Notes: generated by a model from the sequence alone, not told the origin. Shown: positions 8,522 through 17,711, numbered from the stretch's first letter. The stretch: 64,000 nt of DNA from Micromonospora andamanensis (GCF_016863495.1 NZ_BOOZ01000014.1:186001-250000), one strand, 5' to 3'. Made by a program: numbers and translations.

Positions 8522-9151
8522 TCAGGGCTTCGGCGCGGCGGCGGGGGTAAGGACGAAGAAGGCTCCCGCCGCGCCGCCGTCGGAGTCCGTGGGCAACCGG
8601 GTGGCCACGTCGAGCGCACACTCGCGGATCACCTCCACGAACTGCCGCGACCGCTGCACGTCGTAGATCTGCACGAGGATCCGACCCCGGTCGGTGAGCA
8701 GCCCGGGCAGCCGGCGCAGCAGTCGGGTCGCCTCCGGCACGGACAGGTAGTAGATGACCTCCCGCAGCAGGATCGCGTCGAACCGCCGCGTGGTGTCGTA
8801 CGTGCGGATGTCGGCCACCTCGAACGACGCGTACGGCCGATCGAGTGACCTGGCCGCCTCGATCGCCCGTCGACTGATGTCCACCCCGTGGTAGTGCCGG
8901 TGCCGGCCCTCGGCCAGCGGCAGGTTGGCGCTGGTGCCGCAGCCCAGGTCGAGGATCGTCGGGTTCGGCGCCCAGGTCTCGATGAGCGACAGCGGCACCT
9001 CACCACCACCTGTGTCGTCCAGGTAGCCCCAGAAGCCCAGCGCGTACTGGGTGTCCCAGAGCGCCGCGGTCAGCCGGGGACTGCGCCGCACCAGTGCCCG
9101 TACCGGCGCGCCGACCAGTCGGGCCATCGTCCGCAGTGGTGCCTTACCCAT
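8522..9151 (-). CDS. class I SAM-dependent methyltransferase
   Basis: This 209-aa Rossmann-like methyltransferase has motif I TILDLGCGTSANLP at residues 65-78, motif II HYHGVDIS around 87-93 and a motif IV-like segment DAILLREVIYYLS. An N-terminal extension of about 60 residues contains a WDTQYALGFWGYLDD block. It lies 32 bp downstream of the flippase-like gene as the last member of the minus-strand operon that starts at 12493. It could methylate the locus glycan or lipid carrier; the substrate cannot be read. It faces the SARP stop convergently with a 24-bp gap. Confidence 0.87.
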   Translation of the reverse strand: MGKAPLRTMARLVGAPVRALVRRSPRLTAALWDTQYALGFWGYLDDTGGGEVPLSLIETWAPNPTILDLGCGTSANLPLAEGRHRHYHGVDISRRAIEAARSLDRPYASFEVADIRTYDTTRRFDAILLREVIYYLSVPEATRLLRRLPGLLTDRGRILVQIYDVQRSRQFVEVIRECALDVATRLPTDSDGGAAGAFFVLTPAAAPKP

Positions 9152-9183
9152 GATCTCCTCCGACGGGTTGAACGGGACAGCGG

Positions 9184-10149
9184 TCAGCCGACGGGCGCGA
9201 CCCGCTGGACCGGATCGCGGCGGCGCCGGTGCATGTACTGGGCCAGCAGCAGCCCTCCCCCACCGACCGCCACCTCACTGAGCGCGCAGACCAGCCGACT
9301 GACCAGCACCACAGGCGTGGCCACAGCTACCGGCAGCACGGTGACCAGCCCGAGCATGAGCACCGCCTCGCGCACCCCCAGGCCGTCCGGTGCGATCATC
9401 ACCGACAGACCGGCGACCGTCGCCGCGGCGAACCCGGCGACACAGATCAGGTACGACCGGCCCGGTGGCGCTCCGGCGACCACCGCGAGCAGCCACAGGT
9501 GGTGCCCGGAGACCAGCCAGGACAGCGACTGCGCGGTGACCGCCCGCCGGATGCCGGTGGGTGACGCGGTGACCTGTGGTGGTGGTCGCCGCAGCAGCCG
9601 GGCTGCCGCCGCCAGTCCCCGGTTCAGCAGGTCCGGACGGGCCACCAGCACCACAAGCGGCACGGTGGCGACAAGCAGCCACCCGGTGGCCCCGGACAGC
9701 AACGCCGGGCCGGCCGCGAGCGCGACAGTCATCCCGGTCATCGCCACCACCGCCCAGCTGAGCAGGAAGACCCCGGCCAGCCGGACCGGTCCCACCTCGA
9801 TCTCCTTGCCCATCCGCAGCAGCACCGGCAGGGCGACGAAGCGGCCCGGCACGAACTTGGCCAGGAAACCCACGAAGAACAGCCGGTACGCGGTCCACTT
9901 GTCGACAGCCGCGCCGAGGTCGACGAAGAGCGCCCGCCAGGAGGCGAGCCCCAGCAGCAGCCCGACCGCATTGATCAGCAGGGCTGCGCCAAGCGCCGCA
10001 GTCACCCGCAGCGGGTCCAGTTGACCGGCCAGGGTGGCCACCGGCGTCCAGTCCTGGGCCCGCACGAACAGCACCAGCCCGACCGTCAGGGCCACCACGA
10101 ACGCGGCGGTGAACACGTGGTTGGCCAGCCGCCACCAGCGGCCGTTCAC
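9184..10149 (-). CDS. flippase-like / lysylphosphatidylglycerol synthase TM-region family membrane protein
   Basis: This 321-aa protein has about eight predicted membrane helices of the UPF0104/LPG-synthase N-terminal type. Typical features are VGFLAKFVPGRFVALPVLLRMGKE and the late glycine-rich FAAATVAGLSVMIAPDGLGVREAVLMLGL, which matches the conserved PGGLGxRE loop of the family. Members are implicated in moving or holding lipid-linked intermediates. The start is GTG 10149, which forms a GTGA overlap with the GT2 stop; upstream in-frame sequence is antisense to the GT2 and not used. A role in transferring the glycolipid made here is inferred from context. Confidence 0.83.
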   Translation of the reverse strand: MNGRWWRLANHVFTAAFVVALTVGLVLFVRAQDWTPVATLAGQLDPLRVTAALGAALLINAVGLLLGLASWRALFVDLGAAVDKWTAYRLFFVGFLAKFVPGRFVALPVLLRMGKEIEVGPVRLAGVFLLSWAVVAMTGMTVALAAGPALLSGATGWLLVATVPLVVLVARPDLLNRGLAAAARLLRRPPPQVTASPTGIRRAVTAQSLSWLVSGHHLWLLAVVAGAPPGRSYLICVAGFAAATVAGLSVMIAPDGLGVREAVLMLGLVTVLPVAVATPVVLVSRLVCALSEVAVGGGGLLLAQYMHRRRRDPVQRVAPVG

Positions 10150-11183
10150 CGGCGTGACACCAGGCTCGCCGGGCGGGACCGGTCGGCGCGGAGCCGGCGC
10201 AGCAGCGCGGCGCACACCCCCAGCCCCATCCCGACGAACTCGGTCAGGTGGGTCATCGACCGCAGCCAGGTGGCGTAGAGCAGGAACCCGGGGCCCCGGT
10301 GGCGCAGGGCGAACGCCAGCAGCTCGCGGTCGGCCACCACGGCGGCGGTGAGCAGCGCCGCCGGCAGCAACCCCAGCCAGGGCGACACCACGACAAGGGG
10401 CAGGCCGGCCACGGCCAGCCCGGTCGCCCCCATACCGACCACGGACCCGACGTCGACCGGGTGCGGCAGCCGCTCCTCGGCGTCGGTCCCGACGACCGGC
10501 CGCTGCCAGCGGGCCGCCACCACCGCGTCGGCGTACGTCACCGCCCGGCGGAACAGCTCCGACAGGTACGGCCACAGCCGGTCCACGTCGTCGTGCCGAC
10601 CGACGATCTGGTCGCTGACCCGGATCTCGTACCGCCGGGGCAGCCGGGTGCCGAACTCCACGTCCTCGGCGTCCCGCAGCCGCTCGTCGAAGCCGCCCAC
10701 CAGGTCGAACACGGCTTTCGGCACGGCGGTGAGGGCGAACATGGTGCTCGTGGTCACCCCTGTGGCCCGACGCCGCCAGTAGTGCTCGAACAACGTCTTG
10801 TACGCCTCGACCGGCCCGTCGTCGTAGAGCGGACGCAGGTCGTAGATGCCCTGCACCACGCCACAGTCGGGGTACGTCTCCAGGGCGCGTACCGCGGCGG
10901 CCAGCGCGCCGGGGGCCAACGCGATGTCCGAGTCGACGAAGAACAACACGTCACCGGTGGCCCGGGCGGCGCCGGCGTTCCGGGCCGCCGACACGCCCCG
11001 GTTGGCCGCGAAGGCCACCACGGTGCAGGGGAACCCGGCCGCGATCCGCAGCGACCGGTCGGTGCTCGCGTCATCGACGACGATCACCTCGGCCGGCGGC
11101 GGAGTCTGCGCGTACACCGCCGACAGGCAGTCGTGCAGTGTCCGTTCCTTGTTGAAGTTGGGTACGACCACCGAAACCCTCAC
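10146..11183 (-). CDS. GT2 glycosyltransferase with C-terminal membrane region
   Basis: This 345-aa protein is the fourth GT2 of the locus: VSVVVPNFNKERTL at the N terminus, FFVDSD with DSD at 84-86, then AEDVEFGTRL, GRHDDVDRLW and hydrophobic helices after residue 255. The GTG at 11183 gives a GTGA overlap with the GT87 stop, and the stop itself overlaps the start of the flippase-like gene. GT87, GT2 and flippase are therefore translated as a coupled trio. Closest within the window is the copy at 5889 (shared EDVE[LF]G, R/VHDD). Confidence 0.9.
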   Translation of the reverse strand: MRVSVVVPNFNKERTLHDCLSAVYAQTPPPAEVIVVDDASTDRSLRIAAGFPCTVVAFAANRGVSAARNAGAARATGDVLFFVDSDIALAPGALAAAVRALETYPDCGVVQGIYDLRPLYDDGPVEAYKTLFEHYWRRRATGVTTSTMFALTAVPKAVFDLVGGFDERLRDAEDVEFGTRLPRRYEIRVSDQIVGRHDDVDRLWPYLSELFRRAVTYADAVVAARWQRPVVGTDAEERLPHPVDVGSVVGMGATGLAVAGLPLVVVSPWLGLLPAALLTAAVVADRELLAFALRHRGPGFLLYATWLRSMTHLTEFVGMGLGVCAALLRRLRADRSRPASLVSRR

Positions 11184-12493
11184 CGGATCCCGCCCTCGAT
11201 GGTGTCGGCGCGGTTCACTGTGGCACCGTCCCTTCCGTCCGGATGCGCGGCGGGGGTGGCGGCCGGCCGGGGCCGGATCGGCGCCACGGCGACCGGCGCT
11301 CCGCTCGGCCGGCGGGCCAGCCAGCCCAGCGCGGCCACCCCGACCAGCACGTACATGTTCGTGTGCAGCAACTCCCAGCCCTGGAAGTGCAGGTCCGTGC
11401 CGCGCAGACCGATGACTGTCCACCCGGCGCTGGCCAGGTAACCGGCCCAGAGCGTCACGCCGAGCGGCACCGCGAGCCGGTGGCCGGTGCGGCGTCCGCG
11501 CACCACGAGCAGCACAAGCGCGGGCACGCACCACACCCAGTGGTGGTGCCAGGAGACCGGCGACACGAGCAGACCCGTGGTGGCGCAGGCGATCACACCG
11601 AGCAGTGGCTCGCCGGCACGGGCGCAGCGCGCCGCGATCACCAGCCCGGCCACCGCCGTCAACGCCGCCACCGGCAGCCAGACGGCCCGTACGTCGGCGG
11701 TGTCGGCCAGCCGGGCCAGCGCGCCGTGCAACGACTGGTTCAGCACGGTGCGGGGATCCCCGGTGACCCGGGCGGTGTCCAGCAGGCCACCGCCCCAGAA
11801 CCGGGCCGAGTCGGCCGGCCGCCAGGCGAAGCCGAGTCCGATGGTGGCGGCGAACCCGGCCAGCGCCACACCTGCGGCCCGCCACCGACCTGTGCAGACC
11901 AGGTACGCCACGAAGATGAGCGGGGTCAGCTTCACCCCGGCGGCGACGCCGACACCGAGACCGTGCCAGCGTCGACCGGGGCCGTGCAGCAGGTCCACCA
12001 GCACGATCAGCATCAGGAAGAGCCCCACCTGGCCGACCTGGAGGTGACCGGCCACCGGGAACACCGGCAGCATCGCGACGGTACCGGTCAGCACGGCGCC
12101 GGCGGAGGCGGCCACACCCGCGGCGCGCAGCGCCACTGCGACCACTGCCGACAGCGCGACGACCGAGGCCAGCAGCCACAGCCCGACGCCGACGGTGGGG
12201 TCGACGGGGGCGAGCGGTTGCAGCAGGAGAGCCGCGAACGGTGGGTAGGTGAAGCCCAGCGCGATGCCGTCGGTGCCCTGGTGGACGACCTCGTAGAGCT
12301 GCCCGTCGCCACGCGCCGCCGCGACGGCGCCCGCCTGGTAGACCGCGAAGTCGCCCCAGAACATGCCTGTGGTCCGGTGCACGGCTGCGGCCGCGCCGGC
12401 CAGCAGCAGCGGCAGCAGCACGAGGGCTGTTCGGCGTGGTGCCAGCCACCGCCGGACGGCCGGTCGGAGGGCTGGTGGTGGAGAAAGGGCCAT
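11180..12493 (-). CDS. GT87-family polyprenol-sugar-dependent glycosyltransferase
   Basis: This 437-aa polytopic protein is of the DUF2029/GT87 type (mycobacterial polyprenol-phosphate-mannose alpha-mannosyltransferases). The first periplasmic loop after helix 1 has MFWGDFAVYQAG, with the catalytic-type Asp, followed by LYEVVHQG and FTYPPFAALLLQPLA. The family's SWHHHWVWCVPAL block appears late. Nine to eleven helices are visible. ATG 12493 sits after AGGGGGAG; the GTG one codon upstream is less well spaced. It is the first gene of the minus operon. Use of a polyprenyl-phosphate sugar would fit with the UbiA-like gene at 2311. Confidence 0.87.
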   Translation of the reverse strand: MALSPPPALRPAVRRWLAPRRTALVLLPLLLAGAAAAVHRTTGMFWGDFAVYQAGAVAAARGDGQLYEVVHQGTDGIALGFTYPPFAALLLQPLAPVDPTVGVGLWLLASVVALSAVVAVALRAAGVAASAGAVLTGTVAMLPVFPVAGHLQVGQVGLFLMLIVLVDLLHGPGRRWHGLGVGVAAGVKLTPLIFVAYLVCTGRWRAAGVALAGFAATIGLGFAWRPADSARFWGGGLLDTARVTGDPRTVLNQSLHGALARLADTADVRAVWLPVAALTAVAGLVIAARCARAGEPLLGVIACATTGLLVSPVSWHHHWVWCVPALVLLVVRGRRTGHRLAVPLGVTLWAGYLASAGWTVIGLRGTDLHFQGWELLHTNMYVLVGVAALGWLARRPSGAPVAVAPIRPRPAATPAAHPDGRDGATVNRADTIEGGIR

Positions 12494-12667
12494 CACCGGT
12501 CTCCCCCTTCAGGCGTCGGCGCAGGAACGGTAGCAATCGATCTATCAACGGATCCTGTAACCGATCTGGATTACCGAGGGTCCACCGCCGGCGGAACACG
12601 GACCGCCGCGAGGAATGGGTGAGCACCGACCCGGGTATGGCACACCTGTACGAGTGAGGGTGTGGAG

Positions 12668-12877
12668 ATGACCGAGCAGCACGATCCGCAGGCCGCGGTG
12701 AAGGACCCGGACGAGTGGGTGACCGGCGACGAGCCGACGACGGCGGCGCAGGAGTCGTACCTGCGGACCCTGGCCCGCGAGGCGGGCGAGACCGTGCCGG
12801 ACGGCCTCACCAAGGCCGAGGCGGCGAAGTTGATCGACCAGTTGCAGCAGCAGACCGGGCGGGGTGATCAGGGCTGA
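12668..12877 (+). CDS. small DUF3072-type protein
   Basis: This 69-aa acidic protein contains DEPTTAAQESYLRTLAREAGETVPDGLTKAEAAKLIDQLQ, the signature of DUF3072 proteins (small actinobacterial proteins with a SAP-like helix-turn-helix). The function is unknown. ATG 12668 is preferred over GTG 12662 because GAGGG then lies seven bases upstream. The 170-bp gap to the divergent GT87 gene should hold promoters for both, but I cannot single out a clear -10/-35 pair there. Confidence 0.8.
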   Translation: MTEQHDPQAAVKDPDEWVTGDEPTTAAQESYLRTLAREAGETVPDGLTKAEAAKLIDQLQQQTGRGDQG

Positions 12878-13011
12878 TCCCCTGAGGCCACCTCCATCTT
12901 ATCTACGGGTCAAGTCGTGCGAATCACCCTGGATGCCGATTTTGTGGGTCTGGCCGGTACATATTCTCGACCAGTCCCCGTGCGGCAACCGTCGGCAGAC
13001 CAGGGAGCAGA

Positions 13012-15081
13012 GTGTCCGAAACAACGCGCCAGCTGGCCATCGAGCAGCAGGTGGTCGACAGGGTGTACGAGCGCCTGGCGGTCATGCGTACGCAGGCGAG
13101 GGAACTGGAGTCGGAGGGTCGCGGACGTGCCTCGGCCGGCCCGTTGACCGGGCTGGTCGAGCGCGACGCGATGGTGCTACGCGCCGCGGCGAGACTGTCC
13201 GACCTGGACGGTCAGGAGGAGGGCCTGGTCTTCGGCCGGTTGGACTTCGACGACGGCGACACCTACCGCGTCGGCCGGCTGGGCGTACGCGACGAGGACC
13301 GGGAGCCGCTCGTCGTCGACTGGCGGGCACCGGCCGCCGCGCCGTTCTACCGAGCCACCCCCGGCGCGCCTCTGGGCGTGGTACGCCGTCGGATCATCAC
13401 CTGTGAAGGCCCCACTGTCGTCGGGGTCGACGACGAGGTGCTGTCGGCCGGCGACGTCGACGGTGTGGTGGGCGAGGGCGCCCTGCTCGCGTCACTCACC
13501 CGGGAACGCGGCCCGCACATGCGTGACATCGTCAGCACCATCCAGCGCGAGCAGGACGAGGCGATCCGCGCGCCGGCCCACGGGGTCACCGTCATCACCG
13601 GCGGTCCGGGGACCGGCAAGACCCAGGTCGCCCTGCACCGTGCCGCCTACCTGCTCTACACCGACCGGGGCAGGTTCGCCGACGGCCGGGTGCTGGTGGT
13701 CGGCCCGTCGACAGTGTTCACCGAGTACATCGGCAGGGTGCTGCCCGGTCTCGGTGAGGACAGCGTCCACCTGCGGGCGATAGGCGAACTGTTCGACGGT
13801 GTGGTGGCGACCCGGCGGGACAGTGCCGAGGTCGCCAGGTCCAAGGGCGACCTGACGATGGTCCGGGTGCTCACCGAACTGGCCTGGGACACTCCGCCGA
13901 ACGCACCGGGACGGTTGGGCAGGCTCGACGCCGACGACCTGGCGAAGGCCCGCCAGGAGGTGCGTCGCCGGTGCGAGGCGCGCGGCATCAGGCCCAACGG
14001 CGCCCGCGCCGAGGCGGCGAAGGTGCTCTCGGAGCTGCTGAGCGGCAGGGAGATCCCGGACGCCTTCCTGACCGCGTGGTGGCCGACGCTCACCCCGCAG
14101 GACGTGCTGCCCGCGCAGCACGGGCAGTGGTCGGTGGACGACGTCCCGCTGCTCGACGAACTCGCCGAGATCCTGGGCCCGCCGGCCGCCCTGACGCCGA
14201 CCGGGAGGCAGCGGCAGGTACCCGAGTTGAGCAGTGGCCCGCGCCTGGCCGAGACCTTTGTGCTCAGCCTGAGCCTCAACGACGGCTGGCAGCTCTTCGC
14301 GCCCGGACTCGCCACCCCGATCGCCGTCTCCGGCCAGTCCCTGGACAGCGGCAACGCCTGGCCGGCGCAGCGCTGGGCCGCGGCGATCATCCTGCGCGAG
14401 GGCCACACGGTGGTGGGTTGGGCCGACGGCTTCGACCCGTACGGCGAGGAGGGGTACGTGCCGGAACTGGCCGAGCCGCTGCCGGTCGCCGAGGTCGCCG
14501 ACCCCGTCGAGGACGTGTACCTGCACGTCATCGTCGACGAGGCGCAGGACCTGTCGCCGATGGAGTGCCGGATGATCGCCCGCCGAGCCGCCCACGCCTC
14601 GATGACGATCGTGGGTGACCTCGGTCAGGCGACCCACCCGCTGGCCGCCGGGAGCTGGCCGGAGTTGGTGAGACAGCTCGGCAAGTGTGCGGCCAGGCTG
14701 CTCGACCTACCCACCGGCTACCGGGTGCCGCAGGTCATCGCCGACTTCGCCGCCCGGGCGTTGCCACCCGGCATCGCACCGACCCGCTCCTTCCGGCCCG
14801 GCGGAACCCTCACGATCCGCCGGGTGGACGACCTGCGGGCGGCGGTCGCCGGGGAGACCGGCGCGATCATCGCCCCGGACGCGCTCGCCGACCAGCTCGG
14901 GGCGATCCCGGTCAGCCAGGTCAAGGGGCTGGAGTACGACCGGGTGGTGCTGGTGGAGCCGGCGGACATCGTCGCCGCCGAACCCCGGGGCATGAACCGC
15001 CTCTACGTGGCCCTGACCAGGGCCGTCGCCGAACTGGTCGTCCTGCACACCAGGCCACTGCCCGAGTCGCTCAGGCGGTGA
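13012..15081 (+). CDS. helD: HelD-like UvrD-family ATPase (RNA polymerase recycling factor)
   Basis: This 689-aa protein matches actinobacterial HelD. It has an N-terminal helical arm (residues 1-60), an SH3-like entry segment (VGRLGVRDEDREPLVVDWRAPAAAPFY) and Walker A GGPGTGKT at 197-204. Next come a long inserted domain, Walker B VIVDEAQDLSP and the C-terminal QVKGLEYDRVVLVEP and NRLYVALTRA motifs. HelD binds stalled RNA polymerase and releases nucleic acid, and some actinomycete homologues (HelR) protect against rifamycins. I looked for a rifamycin-associated element upstream and did not find a convincing one. The start is GTG 13012 with AGGGAG just upstream. Its 3' end overlaps the convergent TetR gene by 11 bp. 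Confidence 0.9.
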   Translation: MSETTRQLAIEQQVVDRVYERLAVMRTQARELESEGRGRASAGPLTGLVERDAMVLRAAARLSDLDGQEEGLVFGRLDFDDGDTYRVGRLGVRDEDREPLVVDWRAPAAAPFYRATPGAPLGVVRRRIITCEGPTVVGVDDEVLSAGDVDGVVGEGALLASLTRERGPHMRDIVSTIQREQDEAIRAPAHGVTVITGGPGTGKTQVALHRAAYLLYTDRGRFADGRVLVVGPSTVFTEYIGRVLPGLGEDSVHLRAIGELFDGVVATRRDSAEVARSKGDLTMVRVLTELAWDTPPNAPGRLGRLDADDLAKARQEVRRRCEARGIRPNGARAEAAKVLSELLSGREIPDAFLTAWWPTLTPQDVLPAQHGQWSVDDVPLLDELAEILGPPAALTPTGRQRQVPELSSGPRLAETFVLSLSLNDGWQLFAPGLATPIAVSGQSLDSGNAWPAQRWAAAIILREGHTVVGWADGFDPYGEEGYVPELAEPLPVAEVADPVEDVYLHVIVDEAQDLSPMECRMIARRAAHASMTIVGDLGQATHPLAAGSWPELVRQLGKCAARLLDLPTGYRVPQVIADFAARALPPGIAPTRSFRPGGTLTIRRVDDLRAAVAGETGAIIAPDALADQLGAIPVSQVKGLEYDRVVLVEPADIVAAEPRGMNRLYVALTRAVAELVVLHTRPLPESLRR

Positions 15082-15670
15082 CCTCGGCGACGACCCGCCA
15101 CACCTGGGCGGCGAGCCAGTCGTTGAGCTGGGCCGGTCCGACCTCGTCCCGGTGGTCGAACCACCACAGGATGCCGGCGTCGACCATGCCGACGACGCTT
15201 GCCACCACGTACGCGGGCAGGTGCGCCTGGTGACCGGCGGCGCGCAGGTTGGCGACGGCGGCTTCGGTGATCTCGGGCACGGCGTGCGCGGTGCCGAGGC
15301 GGGCTCGGAAGCGGTAGAGATTGGGGTGGGCCACCGCCCAGCTCAACACCCGGCCGATGACGCCGTGCACCACCTCCGGCGGGCTGCCCGCAGCCGACAG
15401 CGACGGGCGGATCCAGTCGCTCACCAGGCGTGCGGCGTGCCGGGCGACCGCCTGGTCGAGGTCGTCCTTGCCGGTGAAGTGGCGGTAGACGTGCGGTCTG
15501 GGCAGCCCGGCCCGGTCGGCCACCGTGCCCAGGGCGGTGTCCGTGCCGTGTTCCTCGATGACCCGGACCGCGGCTTCCACTATCGCCTGCCGTCGCCGGG
15601 CCCGCTCCTGCGGTACGCCTCCGGCACGACGGGCGGCGATGGTGTCCCGTTTCACCGCCGCGTTACCCAC
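15071..15670 (-). CDS. TetR-family repressor
   Basis: This protein of about 199 aa has the TetR HTH in residues 25-70 (RRQAIVEAAVRVIEEHG, LGTVADRAGLPRPHVYRHFTGKDDL) and a ligand-binding domain ending in WWFDHRDEVG. GTG 15670 and GTG 15655 are both possible starts; neither has a strong ribosome site. It is divergent from the acyl-CoA dehydrogenase gene across a 73-bp gap containing a perfect palindrome, so it probably represses that gene and itself, perhaps with an acyl-CoA-type ligand as in FadR-like TetR proteins. Confidence 0.88.
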   Translation of the reverse strand: MGNAAVKRDTIAARRAGGVPQERARRRQAIVEAAVRVIEEHGTDTALGTVADRAGLPRPHVYRHFTGKDDLDQAVARHAARLVSDWIRPSLSAAGSPPEVVHGVIGRVLSWAVAHPNLYRFRARLGTAHAVPEITEAAVANLRAAGHQAHLPAYVVASVVGMVDAGILWWFDHRDEVGPAQLNDWLAAQVWRVVAEVTA

Positions 15671-15700
15671 CGGATCACTGTAGCGGCTCGGTAACCTTGC

Positions 15701-15721
15701 TTGGGTACGAGCTGTACCCAA
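15701..15721. promoter_or_regulatory. TetR operator candidate
   Basis: TTGGGTAC and GTACCCAA form a perfect 8-bp inverted repeat around a 5-bp centre (GAGCT). It lies 31 bp upstream of the TetR start at 15670 and 22 bp upstream of the acyl-CoA dehydrogenase start at 15744. A repressor bound here would block both promoters. Confidence 0.7.
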
Positions 15722-15743
15722 CCAGCGTCCATGCGAGGTAGCC

Positions 15744-17711
15744 ATGCCCAGTCAAGTGCCAGGCCCCGTCGACCTCGCCCGCCTGCAGGAAGTGCTCGAC
15801 GGCCCGTGGGCCGAGGTCCGCAACGCGCATCGCCGGCACCTCGACGAGCGCTTCCTCCCGGTGTACGGCGAGACCGGCGACCAGGCGCGGGAGCGGGTCA
15901 CCCGACTGATCGGCGAACTTCCCGTCAAGCTCGGTATCGCCTCGGCCTTTCCCACCCAGTACGGTGGCGGGTCCGATGTCGGTGGCTCGATCATCGCCAC
16001 CGAGATGCTGGCGCAGGTGGACCTCTCGCTGATGGTCAAGGCCGGTGTGCAGTGGGGCCTGTTCGGCGGCGCGGTCGCGGCCCTGGGCACCCGTCGTCAC
16101 CACGACGCCTACCTTCGGGACATCATCTCCGGCCGGCTCCTGGGCTGCTTCGCGATGACCGAGACGGGGCACGGCTCCGATGTCCAGCAGCTCCGCACCA
16201 CCTGCACGTACGACCCCGGAAGGCAGACCTTCGACCTGCACACCCCGCATCAGGCGGCCCGTAAGGACTACATCGGCAACGCCGCCCGGGACGGTCGGAT
16301 GGCTGTGGTCTTCGCTCAGCTGGTCACCGGCGGCCGGCGGCACGGCGTCCACGCGTGGCTGGTGCCGATCCGTGACGCGCAGGGCAACCCGCTACCCGGT
16401 GTGACAATCGGCGACTCCGGGCCCAAAGCGGGCCTGCTCGGCGTGGACAACGGACGACTGAGCTTCGACCACGTGACGGTGCCCCGGGACATGCTGCTGG
16501 ACAGGTACGGCGAGGTGGCGGCGGACGGCACGTACGCCAGCCCGATCGAGAACGACTCCCGGCGCTTCTTCACCATGCTCGGCACCCTGGTCCGTGGCCG
16601 GGTCAGTGTGGGCGGCGCCGCGTCGGCGGCGGCCAAGTCGGCGTTGACCATCGCGGTCCGCTACGGCGACACCCGCCGTCAGTTCAGCACCCCCGACGCC
16701 GACCGGGAGGTCCTGCTCAACGACTACCTGGCCCACCAGCGCAAGCTGCTGCCCGCCCTGGCCACCACGTACGCGCTCCACTTCGCCCAGGCCGAGCTGG
16801 TCGCCGCGGTGCACGAGGTGCAGGGCGGCGACGGCCCGGTGGACGAGCACCGCCAGCGGGAGCTGGAGTCCCGCGCCGCCGGGCTCAAGGCCGCGCAGAC
16901 CTGGCACGCCAGCCGCACCATCCAGCTGTGCCGCGAGGCGTGCGGCGGTGCCGGCTACCTGGCCGAGAACCGGTTGCCGGGGCTGCGGGCCGACACCGAC
17001 GTGTTCACCACCTTCGAGGGCGACAACACCGTCCTGCTGCAACTGGTCGCCAAGGGGCTGCTCACCGGCTACCGGGACGAGTTCGGCTCGCTGGACGGCT
17101 GGGGACGCGCCTCCTTCGTCGCCGAGCAGGTCCGGGAGATGGTGCTCGAACGCACCGCCGCCCGCTCGCTGATCCAGCAACTGATAAGCGCCGTGCCCGG
17201 CCGCGACGAGGAGGTCGCCGTCACCGACCGGGGCTGGCAGCTCAAGATCTTCGACGACCGGGAGAAGCACCTGCTCGAAGGTGCGATCCGTCGGCTGCGC
17301 AACGGCGCGGCCAGCAAGCAGGATCGCCCCTTCGACATCTTCAACGACGTGCAGGACCACGTCCTCACCGCCGCCGCCGCGCACATCGACCGGGTCACCC
17401 TCGAGGCGTTCGTCGCCGGCATCGAGGCCACCCCGGACCCGGCGGTCCGGGCGCTGCTCTCCCGCGTCTGCGACCTGTACGCCCTCAGCGTCATCGAGTC
17501 CCACAAGGGATGGCTGCTGGAGCACGGCCGGCTCACGCCGGCCCGCTCGAAGGCGATCACCGCAGTGGTGAACGGACTGCTCAAGGAGCTGCGTCCGCAA
17601 ATGCGTACGCTCGTGGACGGCTTCGCCATCCCGGACACCTGGCTGCACGCGGCGATCCTGCGTGAGGAACCCGGCCGGCAGGACACCATGACCGCCCACG
17701 ACCGCGCCTAG
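15744..17711 (+). CDS. acyl-CoA dehydrogenase/oxidase family flavoprotein
   Basis: This 655-aa protein has the long acyl-CoA oxidase-like architecture rather than the 380-aa dehydrogenase one. The FAD/substrate region contains CFAMTETGHGSDVQQLRTTC (residues 135-154) and the central domain KAGLLGVDNGRLSFDHVTVPR. Helical domains carry CGGAGYLAENRLPGLRADTDVFTTFEGDN with the catalytic Glu at 425, and a second helical repeat continues to the end. It is expected to oxidise a fatty acyl-CoA at C2-C3; whether electrons go to oxygen or to an electron carrier cannot be told. It is paired with the divergent TetR gene and its last 4 bp overlap the convergent MarR gene. Confidence 0.92.
   Translation: MPSQVPGPVDLARLQEVLDGPWAEVRNAHRRHLDERFLPVYGETGDQARERVTRLIGELPVKLGIASAFPTQYGGGSDVGGSIIATEMLAQVDLSLMVKAGVQWGLFGGAVAALGTRRHHDAYLRDIISGRLLGCFAMTETGHGSDVQQLRTTCTYDPGRQTFDLHTPHQAARKDYIGNAARDGRMAVVFAQLVTGGRRHGVHAWLVPIRDAQGNPLPGVTIGDSGPKAGLLGVDNGRLSFDHVTVPRDMLLDRYGEVAADGTYASPIENDSRRFFTMLGTLVRGRVSVGGAASAAAKSALTIAVRYGDTRRQFSTPDADREVLLNDYLAHQRKLLPALATTYALHFAQAELVAAVHEVQGGDGPVDEHRQRELESRAAGLKAAQTWHASRTIQLCREACGGAGYLAENRLPGLRADTDVFTTFEGDNTVLLQLVAKGLLTGYRDEFGSLDGWGRASFVAEQVREMVLERTAARSLIQQLISAVPGRDEEVAVTDRGWQLKIFDDREKHLLEGAIRRLRNGAASKQDRPFDIFNDVQDHVLTAAAAHIDRVTLEAFVAGIEATPDPAVRALLSRVCDLYALSVIESHKGWLLEHGRLTPARSKAITAVVNGLLKELRPQMRTLVDGFAIPDTWLHAAILREEPGRQDTMTAHDRA

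Noticed and set aside
12878..13011. Rifamycin-associated element upstream of helD
   Set aside because: I looked for the CTTGCGGCAAG-type inverted repeat and found no acceptable match in the gap.
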